From Terriglobia bacterium (lineage in GTDB: Bacteria; Acidobacteriota; Terriglobia; Terriglobales; Acidobacteriaceae), in contig JAIQGL010000003.1 in NCBI GenBank assembly GCA_020072585.1, forward strand, positions 225,321 to 289,320: DNA of 64,000 bases, in the 5' to 3' direction. Position 1 is the first letter of the stretch. Each line of letters opens with the position of its first letter. Below, piece by piece: positions 8,838-17,222 of the stretch. The position numbers and the translations under genes were made by a program. The notes beneath the pieces are model-generated. The model was not told the origin of the DNA and did no database searches. It saw nothing but the letters and a program-made list of their open reading frames with translations.

Positions 8838-9342
8838 AGCTTGATACCGTGATGTTTTCCGTTTTGCCGCCATAAGTTAGGACCATTGTTGTGACTCCGC
8901 CAACGGCCGTTGTGGATTGCACTGTGCCGCCGGGGCTGAAGGTAAAGGTTGTGTTCGCACCAAGGGTCACTTTTGTTCCAGAACCCGCTAGTGGGACCGC
9001 GCATGACGCTGCGGCAGGTACGCAGTAGTTGGTGAACACTCCGGTCCTGGCCTGGTCGCTCTGAACCTGATAGGTGCGTGCCGTGCTGTCTATCACCAGT
9101 CTGAACGGGTAGCCGTTGAAGATCGCCTGATATCGCGTCGCCTGTATGCTTCCTGTGACTGAGGCGGTGGCGCCACGCAGACGGTATGCCGTCATCGTGC
9201 TATTCAACAATGGGACCGCCATGCCGGTCATAATAAGGGTGATCAAGAGGACGAAAATCAACTCGATCAAAGTGAACCCTCTTGCGGACCTGCTGCGCTG
9301 GCCCCGTGGCCGGTTTGCGTCTTGCAGAACCTGGCGATTCAT
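8812..9342 (-). CDS. FimT/GspH-like minor pilin
   Basis: A 176-residue prepilin-like protein, first in the operon. The basic leader ends at SARGFTLIELIFVLLITLIM, a clean class III cleavage motif. The remainder matches the GspH/FimT layout, with the conserved region ATRYQAIFNGYPFRLVID. GGAGAG lies 6 bases before the ATG. Two Cys residues (YCVPAAASC) could form a disulfide. FimT-type minor pilins prime pilus assembly and in some bacteria bind DNA during uptake. No PilY1, major pilin or motor genes are in the window. Confidence 0.84.
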   Translation of the reverse strand: MNRQVLQDANRPRGQRSRSARGFTLIELIFVLLITLIMTGMAVPLLNSTMTAYRLRGATASVTGSIQATRYQAIFNGYPFRLVIDSTARTYQVQSDQARTGVFTNYCVPAAASCAVPLAGSGTKVTLGANTTFTFSPGGTVQSTTAVGGVTTMVLTYGGKTENITVSSYGNIKVTP

Positions 9343-9919
9343 CAGTATCTCTCCATTTCCGCCCGTTGAGCTATGGGCGGATGCTAGTGTTTTAGTTCAC
9401 AGAACGGGGCCCGGCAACTTACCAAAGTCCGTCCTGAACGCTGGTACAGGGGCCGAGGCATCAGTACTCTATGGTTCTAAGTCACTGTTTCTGAACCACT
9501 TTAGTGCTAATAAAAGAACTCTTATCTTCTTTGTCTATCACCACGCATGGCCTGTGGCTATAACGTTCATTTGGAAGAGCAAAAGGGGAACGAGTCGCAA
9601 CAGCCTGTGGACAACAGGCTTTCAAAGGGGAGGGTACAAAAGTACCCTGCGGGGGATGCCCTGTCAATCAAAGAGCCTCTGAGCGACGTAACCAAAGTCA
9701 TAGCACGTCTGATTTTCCGGTTGCAAAATCCCGGTTGCGGAACCACGTTACGGAACAGATATTGCTTTGAAGCGCAGCTTGCTGATGGCGACTTTTTCGG
9801 GCGGAATTTCCGGCGGAATAATACAAAGACCCATGCTCTGATGTGCCAACCGTCTCCAGACCCGTTTTGAGTTACGTGGCCAGCAGCATGTCACGATTGC
9901 CTGTAAGATAGAGGCAGCC
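9343..9919. other. 577-base intergenic region with two adjacent hairpins
   Basis: No convincing gene. It must contain the promoter of the minus-strand pilin operon and that of the + strand gene at 9920. Two perfect inverted repeats sit close together: AGCCTGT (9602-9608) with ACAGGCT (9614-9620), and GGGTAC (9632-9637) with GTACCC (9642-9647). Neither is followed by a T run, so they look like operators or leader structure rather than terminators. The function is unknown. Confidence 0.5.
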
Positions 9920-10315
9920 ATGAATATCCAACGCCTGACCCGATCCTGTCTGCTCATCTTGTGCTTATCACTTCCCGCGCTCGCCGGACAAAAGCCCGGG
10001 GGATCATCGGCCCAGAAGACCGCTTTAGTGAACCTGACAGTCGTCAGAGATGCGAATGGCAAACCGGTCAAGAATGCCGAAGTTGTTCTCCATCTCGTTG
10101 ACAACCATGGGAAGCAGAAGCAGGAGGGGTTGGAGCTTAAGACCCATGACGACGGTAAAGCCGAGGCGACCGGCATTCCCTATGGCAAAGTGCGCATTCA
10201 GGTGATAGCGCCGGGCTTCAAGACTTATGGAGAAGACGTGAGCGTCGATCAGCCCACCATGGAGATCACCATCAAATTGCAGAAACCGGCTGAGCAGCTT
10301 TCCATTTACAAATGA
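9920..10315 (+). CDS. Secreted carboxypeptidase-regulatory-like domain protein
   Basis: A 131-residue protein with signal peptide MNIQRLTRSCLLILCLSLPALAG and then one Ig-like beta-sandwich of the CarboxypepD_reg type. Typical features are VRDANGKPVKNAEVVLHLVD, the D-G-K-A-x-x-T-G-I-P turn and PYGKVRIQVIAPGFKTY. Such single-domain proteins are very common in Acidobacteriota; their ligand is usually unknown. It stands alone, with 177 featureless bases before the next gene. The domain call is good, the function unassigned. Confidence 0.8.
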   Translation: MNIQRLTRSCLLILCLSLPALAGQKPGGSSAQKTALVNLTVVRDANGKPVKNAEVVLHLVDNHGKQKQEGLELKTHDDGKAEATGIPYGKVRIQVIAPGFKTYGEDVSVDQPTMEITIKLQKPAEQLSIYK

Positions 10316-10492
10316 TGACAACCTGTACGTTGCGGCAGCCATTTCCTGTCCCGGACCCGCGTCTTTATCCGTGGTCAAAAATAGCGGCATGATGACCCTC
10401 CGGCGTTTCGTTCCTTGACATTACCGCTCAGGAATGTCATTTCTAGTAGCTTTACCAAATGCGCCCAATTTTAGAGAGCATAGAAAGGTCTT

Positions 10493-11467
10493 TTGAAAGT
10501 CAGGGTCTTTTTTCACGGCAAATGTTTTGATGGGACGGCGTCAGCGGCCTTGTTCTCCCGCTTTTACCGCGAGCGTATCCGCGCTGACGTTGACTTTCAG
10601 TTCACCGGCCTGGTCCATCGTGCCGGCGCGCTGTTCAATGAGGCGGATTTTGATGGCGACGAGAACGCAATTGTCGACTTCAAGTATTCCGCTTCGCCCC
10701 ATATCACCTGGTGGTTTGACCATCACCAGAGCGCATTCCTTTCGCCTCAGGATGCGGAGCACTACCGCAACGGAGATAAAAGCCGGAAATTTTTTGATCC
10801 TGAGTTCAAGTCCTGCACCAAGTTCCTGGCGCAGATTGCGCAGCAGAAATTCGGTTTCGATCCCCGTCCTGTAGACGAGCTCATTCGCTGGGCTGACATT
10901 ATCGACGGAGCCCAATTCAAGAGCCCGCAGGAAGCCGTGGAGATGGCCGAACCAGCCATGAAGCTCACGATGGCGATTGAGTCAACCAATGATCCGGAGT
11001 TTCTTCCCAAGCTCATTCCATATCTGGTGAGTGAACCTCTGGCGCGGGTTCTGGAAGAGCCGTTTGTTGCCGCCGTGGTTCCGCCGCTTCTGGAGCGTCA
11101 CCGCAAGTCGATCGAAATCCTGCGTCAGCGGTCGGAGTGCAAACAGGGCACCATTTATTTTGATATCGCTGATCAGGACCTGGAAGGCTATAACAAGTTT
11201 ATTCCTTATTATCTGCATCCTGAGTCTGTTTACAGCGTGGGGCTCAGCAGCAGCAGCTTCCGCGTGAAAGTGGCGGTCGGTTCAAATCCCTGGACAAACC
11301 GGCAGAACATGGTGAACCTGGCAAAAGTTTGCGAGCGCTATGGTGGAGGCGGTCATGCCCGCGTTGGCGCCATATCCTTTCCCCCGGACAAGGGCGATCT
11401 GGCGCGCCAGGCTGCGGCGGAGATTGTAGAGGAGCTGCGTGTCGCGGAGATGGCGCAACACAAATGA
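10493..11467 (+). CDS. DHH/DHHA1 family phosphoesterase
   Basis: A 324-residue cytoplasmic protein. The N-terminal DHH domain has HGKCFDGTAS, a metal-binding DFKYS and the D76-H77-H78 triad in WWFDHHQ. The C-terminal DHHA1 domain ends in YGGGGHARVGAISFP. Relatives include RecJ-like exonucleases, oligoribonuclease NrnA and cyclic-dinucleotide phosphodiesterases. The length and domain order fit NrnA-like or an uncharacterised DHH subgroup rather than full RecJ. The start is TTG at 10493, with GAAAGG upstream. It is monocistronic. Confidence 0.85.
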   Translation: MKVRVFFHGKCFDGTASAALFSRFYRERIRADVDFQFTGLVHRAGALFNEADFDGDENAIVDFKYSASPHITWWFDHHQSAFLSPQDAEHYRNGDKSRKFFDPEFKSCTKFLAQIAQQKFGFDPRPVDELIRWADIIDGAQFKSPQEAVEMAEPAMKLTMAIESTNDPEFLPKLIPYLVSEPLARVLEEPFVAAVVPPLLERHRKSIEILRQRSECKQGTIYFDIADQDLEGYNKFIPYYLHPESVYSVGLSSSSFRVKVAVGSNPWTNRQNMVNLAKVCERYGGGGHARVGAISFPPDKGDLARQAAAEIVEELRVAEMAQHK

Positions 11468-11679
11468 TCTCTCGGAGCAGCTAAATAAGCGCTTGTTTTA
11501 TTTGTCCGCGGCTTGGCCTTTTGGATCAAGGAAACACTTAATTCTCTCCTAACTCCTGAATCAGGAATACCGAGCTAACTTTCGCGAAGGTATTGAAGCA
11601 GAGTTGATGCTTCGGTACTCTCCAGACAGTGCTCACTTTGGCCAGTGAGATCCAAAAATTCAATCTGGAGTTCAAGGTA

Positions 11680-12942
11680 GTGCAAAGCATCCACCACCGC
11701 CTAGCCATATTTATTGCCATCGCGGGTCTTTCTCTGGCCGCGACGGCCCAGCGGAGCGGCGTAAAGAATCCGGCCAAGTCCTCGCCCGGCGCGGACAGCG
11801 TTAGCAAGCTGACGCGCGAGCAGAAATTTGTTATCGATACCGTAAGGATGGCGGTCGCGTTGCCGGAGCCTGACCCGCAGGATCGATTGCGCGTTCTCTC
11901 CAGCGCTGCTGACGTGGTTTCCACGATCGACAAGAAAATGGCCCGGAGTTTCTGGAGCGAAGGCGCACGCATCGAAACGGAATTAGTGCGGCTAGGGCAG
12001 ACTCCGGCTGTCTCCATGATGTCGAGCGGCCAGGTTGACTGTGCCACGGCCCTGAACTTTGTGGAGAACCTGCCGGAGAGCGCCGTCCTGCGGGCGGAGC
12101 AGTCGCTGATTGGCGCCATGACTACCTGTCCAAAGCAGACGCTGGACCCGGTTTCGCGCAAACTCGATGCTGGATTGGAAAAACGGATGGTTGCTCCGCG
12201 AGCTCTCATGGCCGCTATGGCCGCGCAGGGCGAGCGTTCTGCCTGGTCGCGGGAACACTTCGCCAAAATGTTCTCCTCTCTGCCGGAGCCCCAGGAAAAC
12301 GCCGCCGAAGCAGAGAATTTTGCCGCCATGTACATGCAAATGTCCGGTTCTGTGGACAAGGACGTTGCGGCTAAAGCCGGCCTGCAATTCCTGACATGGC
12401 TGGGGAAGCTGGAAGACTCGCCTCTGCGTTCGCTGTCCATCCGCATTACGACTGGCGCCATGCAGCAGACGCTTGGCGATGAAGGCTACAGGAACGCTTT
12501 GCAGTCTGACATAGTGGCCAGCACCACCGCGCAAAATGCCGGTCAGGACCGCGAGATAGAGCGGCCAGCGCCCGAGGGTGTCTCTATTCTGGCTGCAATG
12601 GATAGTCGTGGTACGGACCAGACAGAAAGCCTCCGCGGGCTGCCCGCAATCGACAGGGCGCGTGCTGCTGCCGCGCACGGATTCGCCACCGGTACCGCCG
12701 GAGACAAACAACTGGCCCGCAAGTATTTTGATATTGCGTTCAGCGCGGCAGATGAGGTCTGGGAAGCACGCACTCCTGAAGCGAATGCCCCAGCGGTAAT
12801 TCAGGAGATCGGTGAGGCCGCCGCGCAGGTGGATTCATTGAATGCGTTGACCCGTGCCCAGAAGCTGCATGACAGCTCCGCTCAGGCCATTGCCATGCTT
12901 GCTGTCGCCCGGGTCGTCGCCAGCAATGGCGTGACTCGATAA
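11680..12942 (+). CDS. Exported helical protein, family unknown
   Basis: A 420-residue protein with an N-terminal signal peptide (HHRLAIFIAIAGLSLAATAQ). The mature part is almost wholly alpha-helical and rich in Ala, Glu and Arg, with repeat-like stretches reminiscent of TPR/HEAT solenoids near the C-terminus (LARKYFDIAFSAADEVWEAR; AIAMLAVARVVAS). No catalytic motif is visible. GTG 11680 is chosen because GGAG lies 8 bases upstream; the longer frame from GTG 11629 lacks a ribosome site. It probably acts in the periplasm. I do not recognise the family. Confidence 0.7.
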   Translation: MQSIHHRLAIFIAIAGLSLAATAQRSGVKNPAKSSPGADSVSKLTREQKFVIDTVRMAVALPEPDPQDRLRVLSSAADVVSTIDKKMARSFWSEGARIETELVRLGQTPAVSMMSSGQVDCATALNFVENLPESAVLRAEQSLIGAMTTCPKQTLDPVSRKLDAGLEKRMVAPRALMAAMAAQGERSAWSREHFAKMFSSLPEPQENAAEAENFAAMYMQMSGSVDKDVAAKAGLQFLTWLGKLEDSPLRSLSIRITTGAMQQTLGDEGYRNALQSDIVASTTAQNAGQDREIERPAPEGVSILAAMDSRGTDQTESLRGLPAIDRARAAAAHGFATGTAGDKQLARKYFDIAFSAADEVWEARTPEANAPAVIQEIGEAAAQVDSLNALTRAQKLHDSSAQAIAMLAVARVVASNGVTR

Positions 12943-12990
12943 AAAACCAGTAATTCAGAAAAACTTTAAGGTTTTGCCATTGTCAGGCAG

Positions 12991-13227
12991 GTGAAGTCGT
13001 TGCTAGGCTATCTTAAATCCTTCGATCAAGGTCTTCCATTGGTTCAAATTTCGGTTCATATTGTTGATGTCCAATGCCCGAAGTGTCTGCGTAAGTTCAG
13101 GACTGTCCCTTCCGTGGTGGAGCATGCTGGATGGGTCTATTGTTCTGTTTGTGGCACGCGCATGAATATCTCTGACCCTCGACCGGTTACAGCACTTTCC
13201 CATGAAGGTGCTAAAGATAGCAAGTAA
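12991..13227 (+). CDS. Small zinc-ribbon protein
   Basis: A 78-residue frame starting at GTG 12991, 48 bases after the previous gene. It carries two Cys pairs, CPKC and CSVC, 25 residues apart, with FRTVPSVVEHAGWVYC between them. This is the layout of a zinc-ribbon similar to MJ0042-type fingers. There is no membrane segment. The first 25 residues are less convincing, so a later start is possible. Such proteins are typically nucleic-acid or protein adaptors; the role here is unknown. Confidence 0.55.
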   Translation: MKSLLGYLKSFDQGLPLVQISVHIVDVQCPKCLRKFRTVPSVVEHAGWVYCSVCGTRMNISDPRPVTALSHEGAKDSK

Positions 13228-13394
13228 TCCACGCCAGGCCGCTCTGGACTGTTTCGTATAATCCGTCGGAAGAACAGCATCGGAAGCACACATCCCAAAT
13301 TTGTCCCAAAGTTACCTGCTTCTGGTTATTTCTCATTGTCAGTGGTCGCGTAAATGGCTAAGCTTGCGCCAGGCAATCCTGGAGAAGGTCCCGA

Positions 13395-14375
13395 ATGTTT
13401 GACCGCAGAGTCCGGCTGGCGATCACCTTTGTGGTGGCTCTTGCAGGAGTCTGTACAGGGCAGCGCACGCAGATTACGGAGCAGTCGCCGCGTCAGGCCA
13501 TGATTGAGATGCTATCGGGAGGCGAGGCGCCGTTCAAAAAACATTTGACCGTGGAGATGCAAGGCAAACTCCAGAACCTGATGAAGGGTTCTCTCGATAA
13601 CGCTCCCAATCCCTTTCTGGCTTTGGTCGGGGCGCAATCTTCCGCGAGCAATAAGTTCCAGGCCTATGACATGGGGGAGATTCTATTTTCGTTCAATAAT
13701 CCCCAGGAACATGAGCGGTATGAACTTCGCATCGATAGTGATCAGCCGGCCGGAGATGAAGATAACATGGCGCTCTCCCTCCACCTGGTCCGCAACGGCG
13801 CGGAACGGGAGATACCCGTGGGTCTTCGGTTTGTCCTGAATATGAAGCGGCAGGGAGGCATCTGGCGATTGAACGCGGTTACCTTCAGCGCCACTGTGCC
13901 GGTGGGCGATCCTCGGGTACTGGAGAAATCCTGGTGGGGGCCGGTACTGGCTGCTGCTACCGGAGGGGTTGATCCAACAGCGTCTACCGAGCCGATTGTA
14001 GTGGATGAGCGCCCCAAGATGAATCCTTTGCGAGCTGTACGCATGATCGGCATGGCGGAAAATATTTACGCACAGCAGCACCCTGGGATCGGGTACACCT
14101 GCACGTTGGGCGACCTGGTAAACGTAGGCAAAGGCATGGACGAAGAGGGAATGTATAAGTTCATGGACGCAGACTTTGCCGACGGTCTTTACAACGGCTA
14201 CAGATTTACCCTCAGTGGATGCGAACGCAGGCCCGCCCGGATGTTTCGCATTACGGCCGAGCCGGTGGCAGGCCGGGGCAAGGCCTATTGCTCTGATAGC
14301 GCAAACAATTTGCGCGCCTCTGAAGACGGACGGGGAACAACCTGCCTGATATCAGGAAAAATCGCCCACAAATAG
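13395..14375 (+). CDS. Exported protein with a pilin-like C-terminal domain
   Basis: A 326-residue protein with an N-terminal signal peptide (VRLAITFVVALAGVCTGQ). The N-terminal 200 residues are an unrecognised alpha/beta region. The last 115 residues (from NPLRAVRMIGMAENIYAQQ) resemble the globular part of acidobacterial type IV pilins and pseudopilins, including the paired Cys in GIGYTCTLGDL and LSGCERRP, but without a prepilin N-terminus. This looks like reuse of a pilin head domain in a soluble protein. The assignment is by eye and moderate. Confidence 0.65.
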   Translation: MFDRRVRLAITFVVALAGVCTGQRTQITEQSPRQAMIEMLSGGEAPFKKHLTVEMQGKLQNLMKGSLDNAPNPFLALVGAQSSASNKFQAYDMGEILFSFNNPQEHERYELRIDSDQPAGDEDNMALSLHLVRNGAEREIPVGLRFVLNMKRQGGIWRLNAVTFSATVPVGDPRVLEKSWWGPVLAAATGGVDPTASTEPIVVDERPKMNPLRAVRMIGMAENIYAQQHPGIGYTCTLGDLVNVGKGMDEEGMYKFMDADFADGLYNGYRFTLSGCERRPARMFRITAEPVAGRGKAYCSDSANNLRASEDGRGTTCLISGKIAHK

Positions 14376-14393
14376 ACGTCCCCATCTTTAGAT

Positions 14394-14957
14394 TTAGGGT
14401 TTTTGCACCTGCAGGTGGTTCTCAACCGAGAAAACTCCAGCCACGCCGTTCGCGCGTAAGGTAGCGGCGTCCTTATCTCCCTGAGAGTCCACCACACCTT
14501 CCAGCGTAACGTGACCGCCTTTCACAATGATATGGATCGGCGGCACCGATCCCATGGAATAACGAAAGAGCCGCTCGTCATTGAAAATGGCCCGGGCTAC
14601 CTGCGTGCGGATCCGGTCATCATTCGGGGAAGGAGGGAGAATCTCGATCTGATTGTTCACGCTCTCCACGCCTTCAATCTTCTTGACCACTTTTTCTGCC
14701 GAGTCCTTGAGGATTGCGTTGCGCACCTGTCCCGTCAGGGTGACTTTACTGCCTTCCGCTTTGTACTGAAGGTTATCGAAAATGCTGAGTTGGGGCAGCA
14801 TGACCAGTTCGTGATAGACCTCGCGCGAGATCCTTTCCTGGAGGCGCTGTGCGCCATTGGATGTTTGCACGCTCGCGCCCGAATTTTGTGCCATGCCGGT
14901 GACCGACACGGTCGGACACATTAAACCTGCCAAAAGCCAATACAAAATCTTCTTCAT
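14394..14957 (-). CDS. BON-domain periplasmic protein
   Basis: A 187-residue protein with a signal peptide (LLAGLMCPTVSVTGMAQ) and two BON domains, roughly residues 40-110 and 112-185. Each shows the BON pattern of a strand, GxVxL-x-G, and a helix: SKVTLTGQVRN and GHVTLEGVVDS. BON domains bind phospholipid or attach envelope proteins (OsmY group). AGGAGG lies 6 bases before the ATG, so expression should be strong. It is convergent with the previous gene, 18 bases apart. Confidence 0.88.
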   Translation of the reverse strand: MKKILYWLLAGLMCPTVSVTGMAQNSGASVQTSNGAQRLQERISREVYHELVMLPQLSIFDNLQYKAEGSKVTLTGQVRNAILKDSAEKVVKKIEGVESVNNQIEILPPSPNDDRIRTQVARAIFNDERLFRYSMGSVPPIHIIVKGGHVTLEGVVDSQGDKDAATLRANGVAGVFSVENHLQVQKP

Positions 14958-15385
14958 GTCGCTGCCTCCTTACCATCCCTCTTAGAAATGAGATGCGAGT
15001 AGCGGGAAATACGTTCTCCGTCCTGAACGCAACATTCAGTCATGCCGAGGCGCGTGGCCTGCTTCCGTGTCTTCAGGGCAGCGTCACCTTCTTGCCGCAG
15101 GTGCAATTGCAGTTGATGTTGACTAAGGGCGCTGAGGTTTTCTGCGTAGGAGTTGGCGCTGGAAGCAACTAGGTGAATCACCTGTGTGCAGCGGATTTCA
15201 CTGCCGGTACAATAGTAATCAACTCTTCTCTCAACGCTTAGACCCTTTAAAAATGCGGGTAAATCGCTCCCAGTTTCAAAATGAATTACTGAAGTACTGT
15301 TGTCACTAATCAGGAATGCTTTAAAAATGAGCACGTACGTCGAGGCCGATGGGCTGCGGATGGATGCGCTCATCCGGTGATTCAA
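14954..15385 (-). CDS. Doubtful ORF directly upstream of the BON gene
   Basis: A 143-codon frame whose TGA overlaps the BON start codon as ATGA. That arrangement would fit translational coupling. Against it, the N-terminal half has poor coding character, no ribosome site precedes the ATG at 15385, and no domain is recognisable. A shorter start such as Met114 (MTECCVQDGERISRYSHL) would give a peptide of about 30 residues. Most likely it is the BON leader region read by chance, but the 447-base gap otherwise has no gene. The gap also holds CGGATG (15358-15363) pairing with CATCCG (15372-15377) in the leader of the next + strand gene. Confidence 0.25.
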   Translation of the reverse strand: MNHRMSASIRSPSASTYVLIFKAFLISDNSTSVIHFETGSDLPAFLKGLSVERRVDYYCTGSEIRCTQVIHLVASSANSYAENLSALSQHQLQLHLRQEGDAALKTRKQATRLGMTECCVQDGERISRYSHLISKRDGKEAAT

Positions 15386-15404
15386 GCAGGAGGAGAGGTT
15401 TTAA

Positions 15405-16031
15405 ATGAAAAAATACCTTACGATTTTTGCACTGGGAATGATGGCATTTTCCACAGCGGCATTTGCCGGCACAACGGCGACCAACACCAACACTGTGTCG
15501 CCGACGTTGCAGATTTCGGCCACCATTCAGTCGGCAGTACAGCTCACCTTGAGCACAGGCACCGCCGCGGTAACTCATTGCGCCGTTACAGCCGGCGCGG
15601 GAACAGATTACGCCATGGACTTTGGCACGGTTGATGCTCTTGGCATCAACAACGGGTCATGCAACAAGTTCGCGCCCGCCACGCCTGGCGTCAGCAACGC
15701 CATTTACTGGTCGGATTACAACCTGACCCCGGTTTTCACCAGCCAGGCGGCAAGCTCCAACGCGTCCATTACCGCCAAGGTGACCACCGACTTTGCCGCA
15801 CCGAACAATATTCTTGTCGTACGTGATAGCGCTAACTCCAGCACAGTCCCGGCCAGCGCCGCGGCTTTCACTGCTTTGAGCACAGGAACTCCTGACATCA
15901 TCGCCGGTCCGGTCGTAAGCGGAACGGCACTTACACGTTTTATCGGTGTGGCGGTTACGCCGTCGAACGCTGCTGGCGTCCTGACCGGCGCGCAGTCAGC
16001 CACCGTTACCTTTACTTTGACAGTCCAGTAA
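15405..16031 (+). CDS. Secreted structural subunit, DUF4402/spore-coat-U-like
   Basis: A 208-residue protein with signal peptide MKKYLTIFALGMMAFSTAAFA. The mature part is Thr/Ala/Ser-rich and all-beta in character, with DYAMDFGTVDALGI early and a terminal strand ATVTFTLTV. This resembles the DUF4402 / coat protein U class of pilus-like subunits, which polymerise by donor-strand exchange. A strong AGGAGGAGAGG lies 7 bases before the ATG. It is the first gene of a four-gene cluster with a two-domain relative, a chaperone and an outer-membrane protein, so it is probably the major subunit. Confidence 0.7.
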   Translation: MKKYLTIFALGMMAFSTAAFAGTTATNTNTVSPTLQISATIQSAVQLTLSTGTAAVTHCAVTAGAGTDYAMDFGTVDALGINNGSCNKFAPATPGVSNAIYWSDYNLTPVFTSQAASSNASITAKVTTDFAAPNNILVVRDSANSSTVPASAAAFTALSTGTPDIIAGPVVSGTALTRFIGVAVTPSNAAGVLTGAQSATVTFTLTVQ

Positions 16032-16067
16032 TGCGGTCTGTCGCGGGGGCCAGCCGCTTGCCCCGTA

Positions 16068-17222
16068 GTGATCGGGATGATGAGAGTATGCAACCATGAC
16101 CTTCGACGCCCACGCCTCCCCGTCGTCAAGTCCGGTGGGAAGGTGTATTGGGCGTCGTGTGTCGGTTCGCATCGCACTCTCATCATTCTTTTTTTAGTGA
16201 TTCTGGCAGCCAGGCAGGCCCAGGCTGCTCCAAGTTTTTCTCTTTTGCAAGCGCCGGGTGGCCTTGGCGGTACTCTGGTCGGAAGCAATTACCTCAATAC
16301 ATTCGGCACTATGAATGCGCTTGGCCTCGGCACGCCGCAAGGCGGTTTAACGGTTGCGGTGCTTGCCAATGGCGCGCTCTACTTCACTCCGTTTCAGGTA
16401 CGTTTCCGGGGCTTGGTTGGAGGCCAGCGGGCGTCGCTTACCGCTTATGTGAGCACGAACTTTACTCATCCTTTGGCGCAAGTGATTCAGAATTGCCCGA
16501 GCACCGCAACTTGTACGACATCGGGTGGGTTCAGCACCATGTCAACGGTCCAGGCTGCGCCCAGTGTTGTCGTTGCAAACGGGGGAAACGCGACGGTTAC
16601 GAGTGGAATCGGAATTTTTCTTCCCGATAACAACGGAGCCACGGCATTTTCGGGGGTCGATAACACTGCTATTGTGACCTACGTGATGCGGGACGTAGCG
16701 AATAACGCGGTCCTGCAAACCGCAACGTGGTCGTTCAATGCTACGCCGAACAACACCGTGCAGACTGCCGTGAAACTTACCCTGGCCACGGCGGCTGGCG
16801 GCCTGACGGTCACAACTGCGGCAGACTATTCCATGAATTTTGGGAACGTAAATGGATTAGGGTTTGGTCCGGGCGCTGGGCTAACCACGGTCGCCGCGGC
16901 CGGTGGCGTTGTCTATTCCACCCCTTATCTTCTCAATCCGGTATTTACTGATTTCACTTCCACCACGGCGACGATCAAAGTGTTCGTCAGCACAAACTTC
17001 GCCCATCCGGCAGTTCTCCAGGCGCGTGATGCCGCCGCCAGCAGCGGCCCGTACAACAACATAGGGCTTACGGCCGGGACAGCAACTCAAATTACAGCCG
17101 CAGCAGCCAATCGCAGCTCCATTACGCGTTTTCTTGGCTTGTTCGTTTCCAACGTAAATGGTGCAACGTCATTCAGAGGGAATGACTCAGCCATCCTGAC
17201 CTTCACGCTAACGGTGCCCTAA
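16068..17222 (+). CDS. Two-domain surface subunit, possible tip protein
   Basis: A 384-residue frame containing two copies of the domain seen in the preceding gene. Copy two, starting at DYSMNFGNVNGLGFG, aligns with DYAMDFGTVDALGI of the neighbour. Both copies also share STNFTHP/STNFAHP segments and each ends in a beta strand (ATWSFN; AILTFTLTV). In coat-protein-U pili the tip adhesin is likewise a two-domain version of the subunit. Start uncertain: GTG 16068 gives a long leader, while GTG 16143 gives a normal signal peptide (LIILFLVILAARQAQA). Its stop overlaps the chaperone start by one base. Confidence 0.68.
   Translation: MIGMMRVCNHDLRRPRLPVVKSGGKVYWASCVGSHRTLIILFLVILAARQAQAAPSFSLLQAPGGLGGTLVGSNYLNTFGTMNALGLGTPQGGLTVAVLANGALYFTPFQVRFRGLVGGQRASLTAYVSTNFTHPLAQVIQNCPSTATCTTSGGFSTMSTVQAAPSVVVANGGNATVTSGIGIFLPDNNGATAFSGVDNTAIVTYVMRDVANNAVLQTATWSFNATPNNTVQTAVKLTLATAAGGLTVTTAADYSMNFGNVNGLGFGPGAGLTTVAAAGGVVYSTPYLLNPVFTDFTSTTATIKVFVSTNFAHPAVLQARDAAASSGPYNNIGLTAGTATQITAAAANRSSITRFLGLFVSNVNGATSFRGNDSAILTFTLTVP

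Noticed and set aside
9146..9682. 178-codon + strand frame
   Set aside because: Begins antisense to FimT and continues into the intergenic region; no coding character.
11538..12461. 307-codon minus-strand frame
   Set aside because: Antisense to the exported helical protein, Ser/Arg/Thr-rich shadow with no domain or ribosome site.
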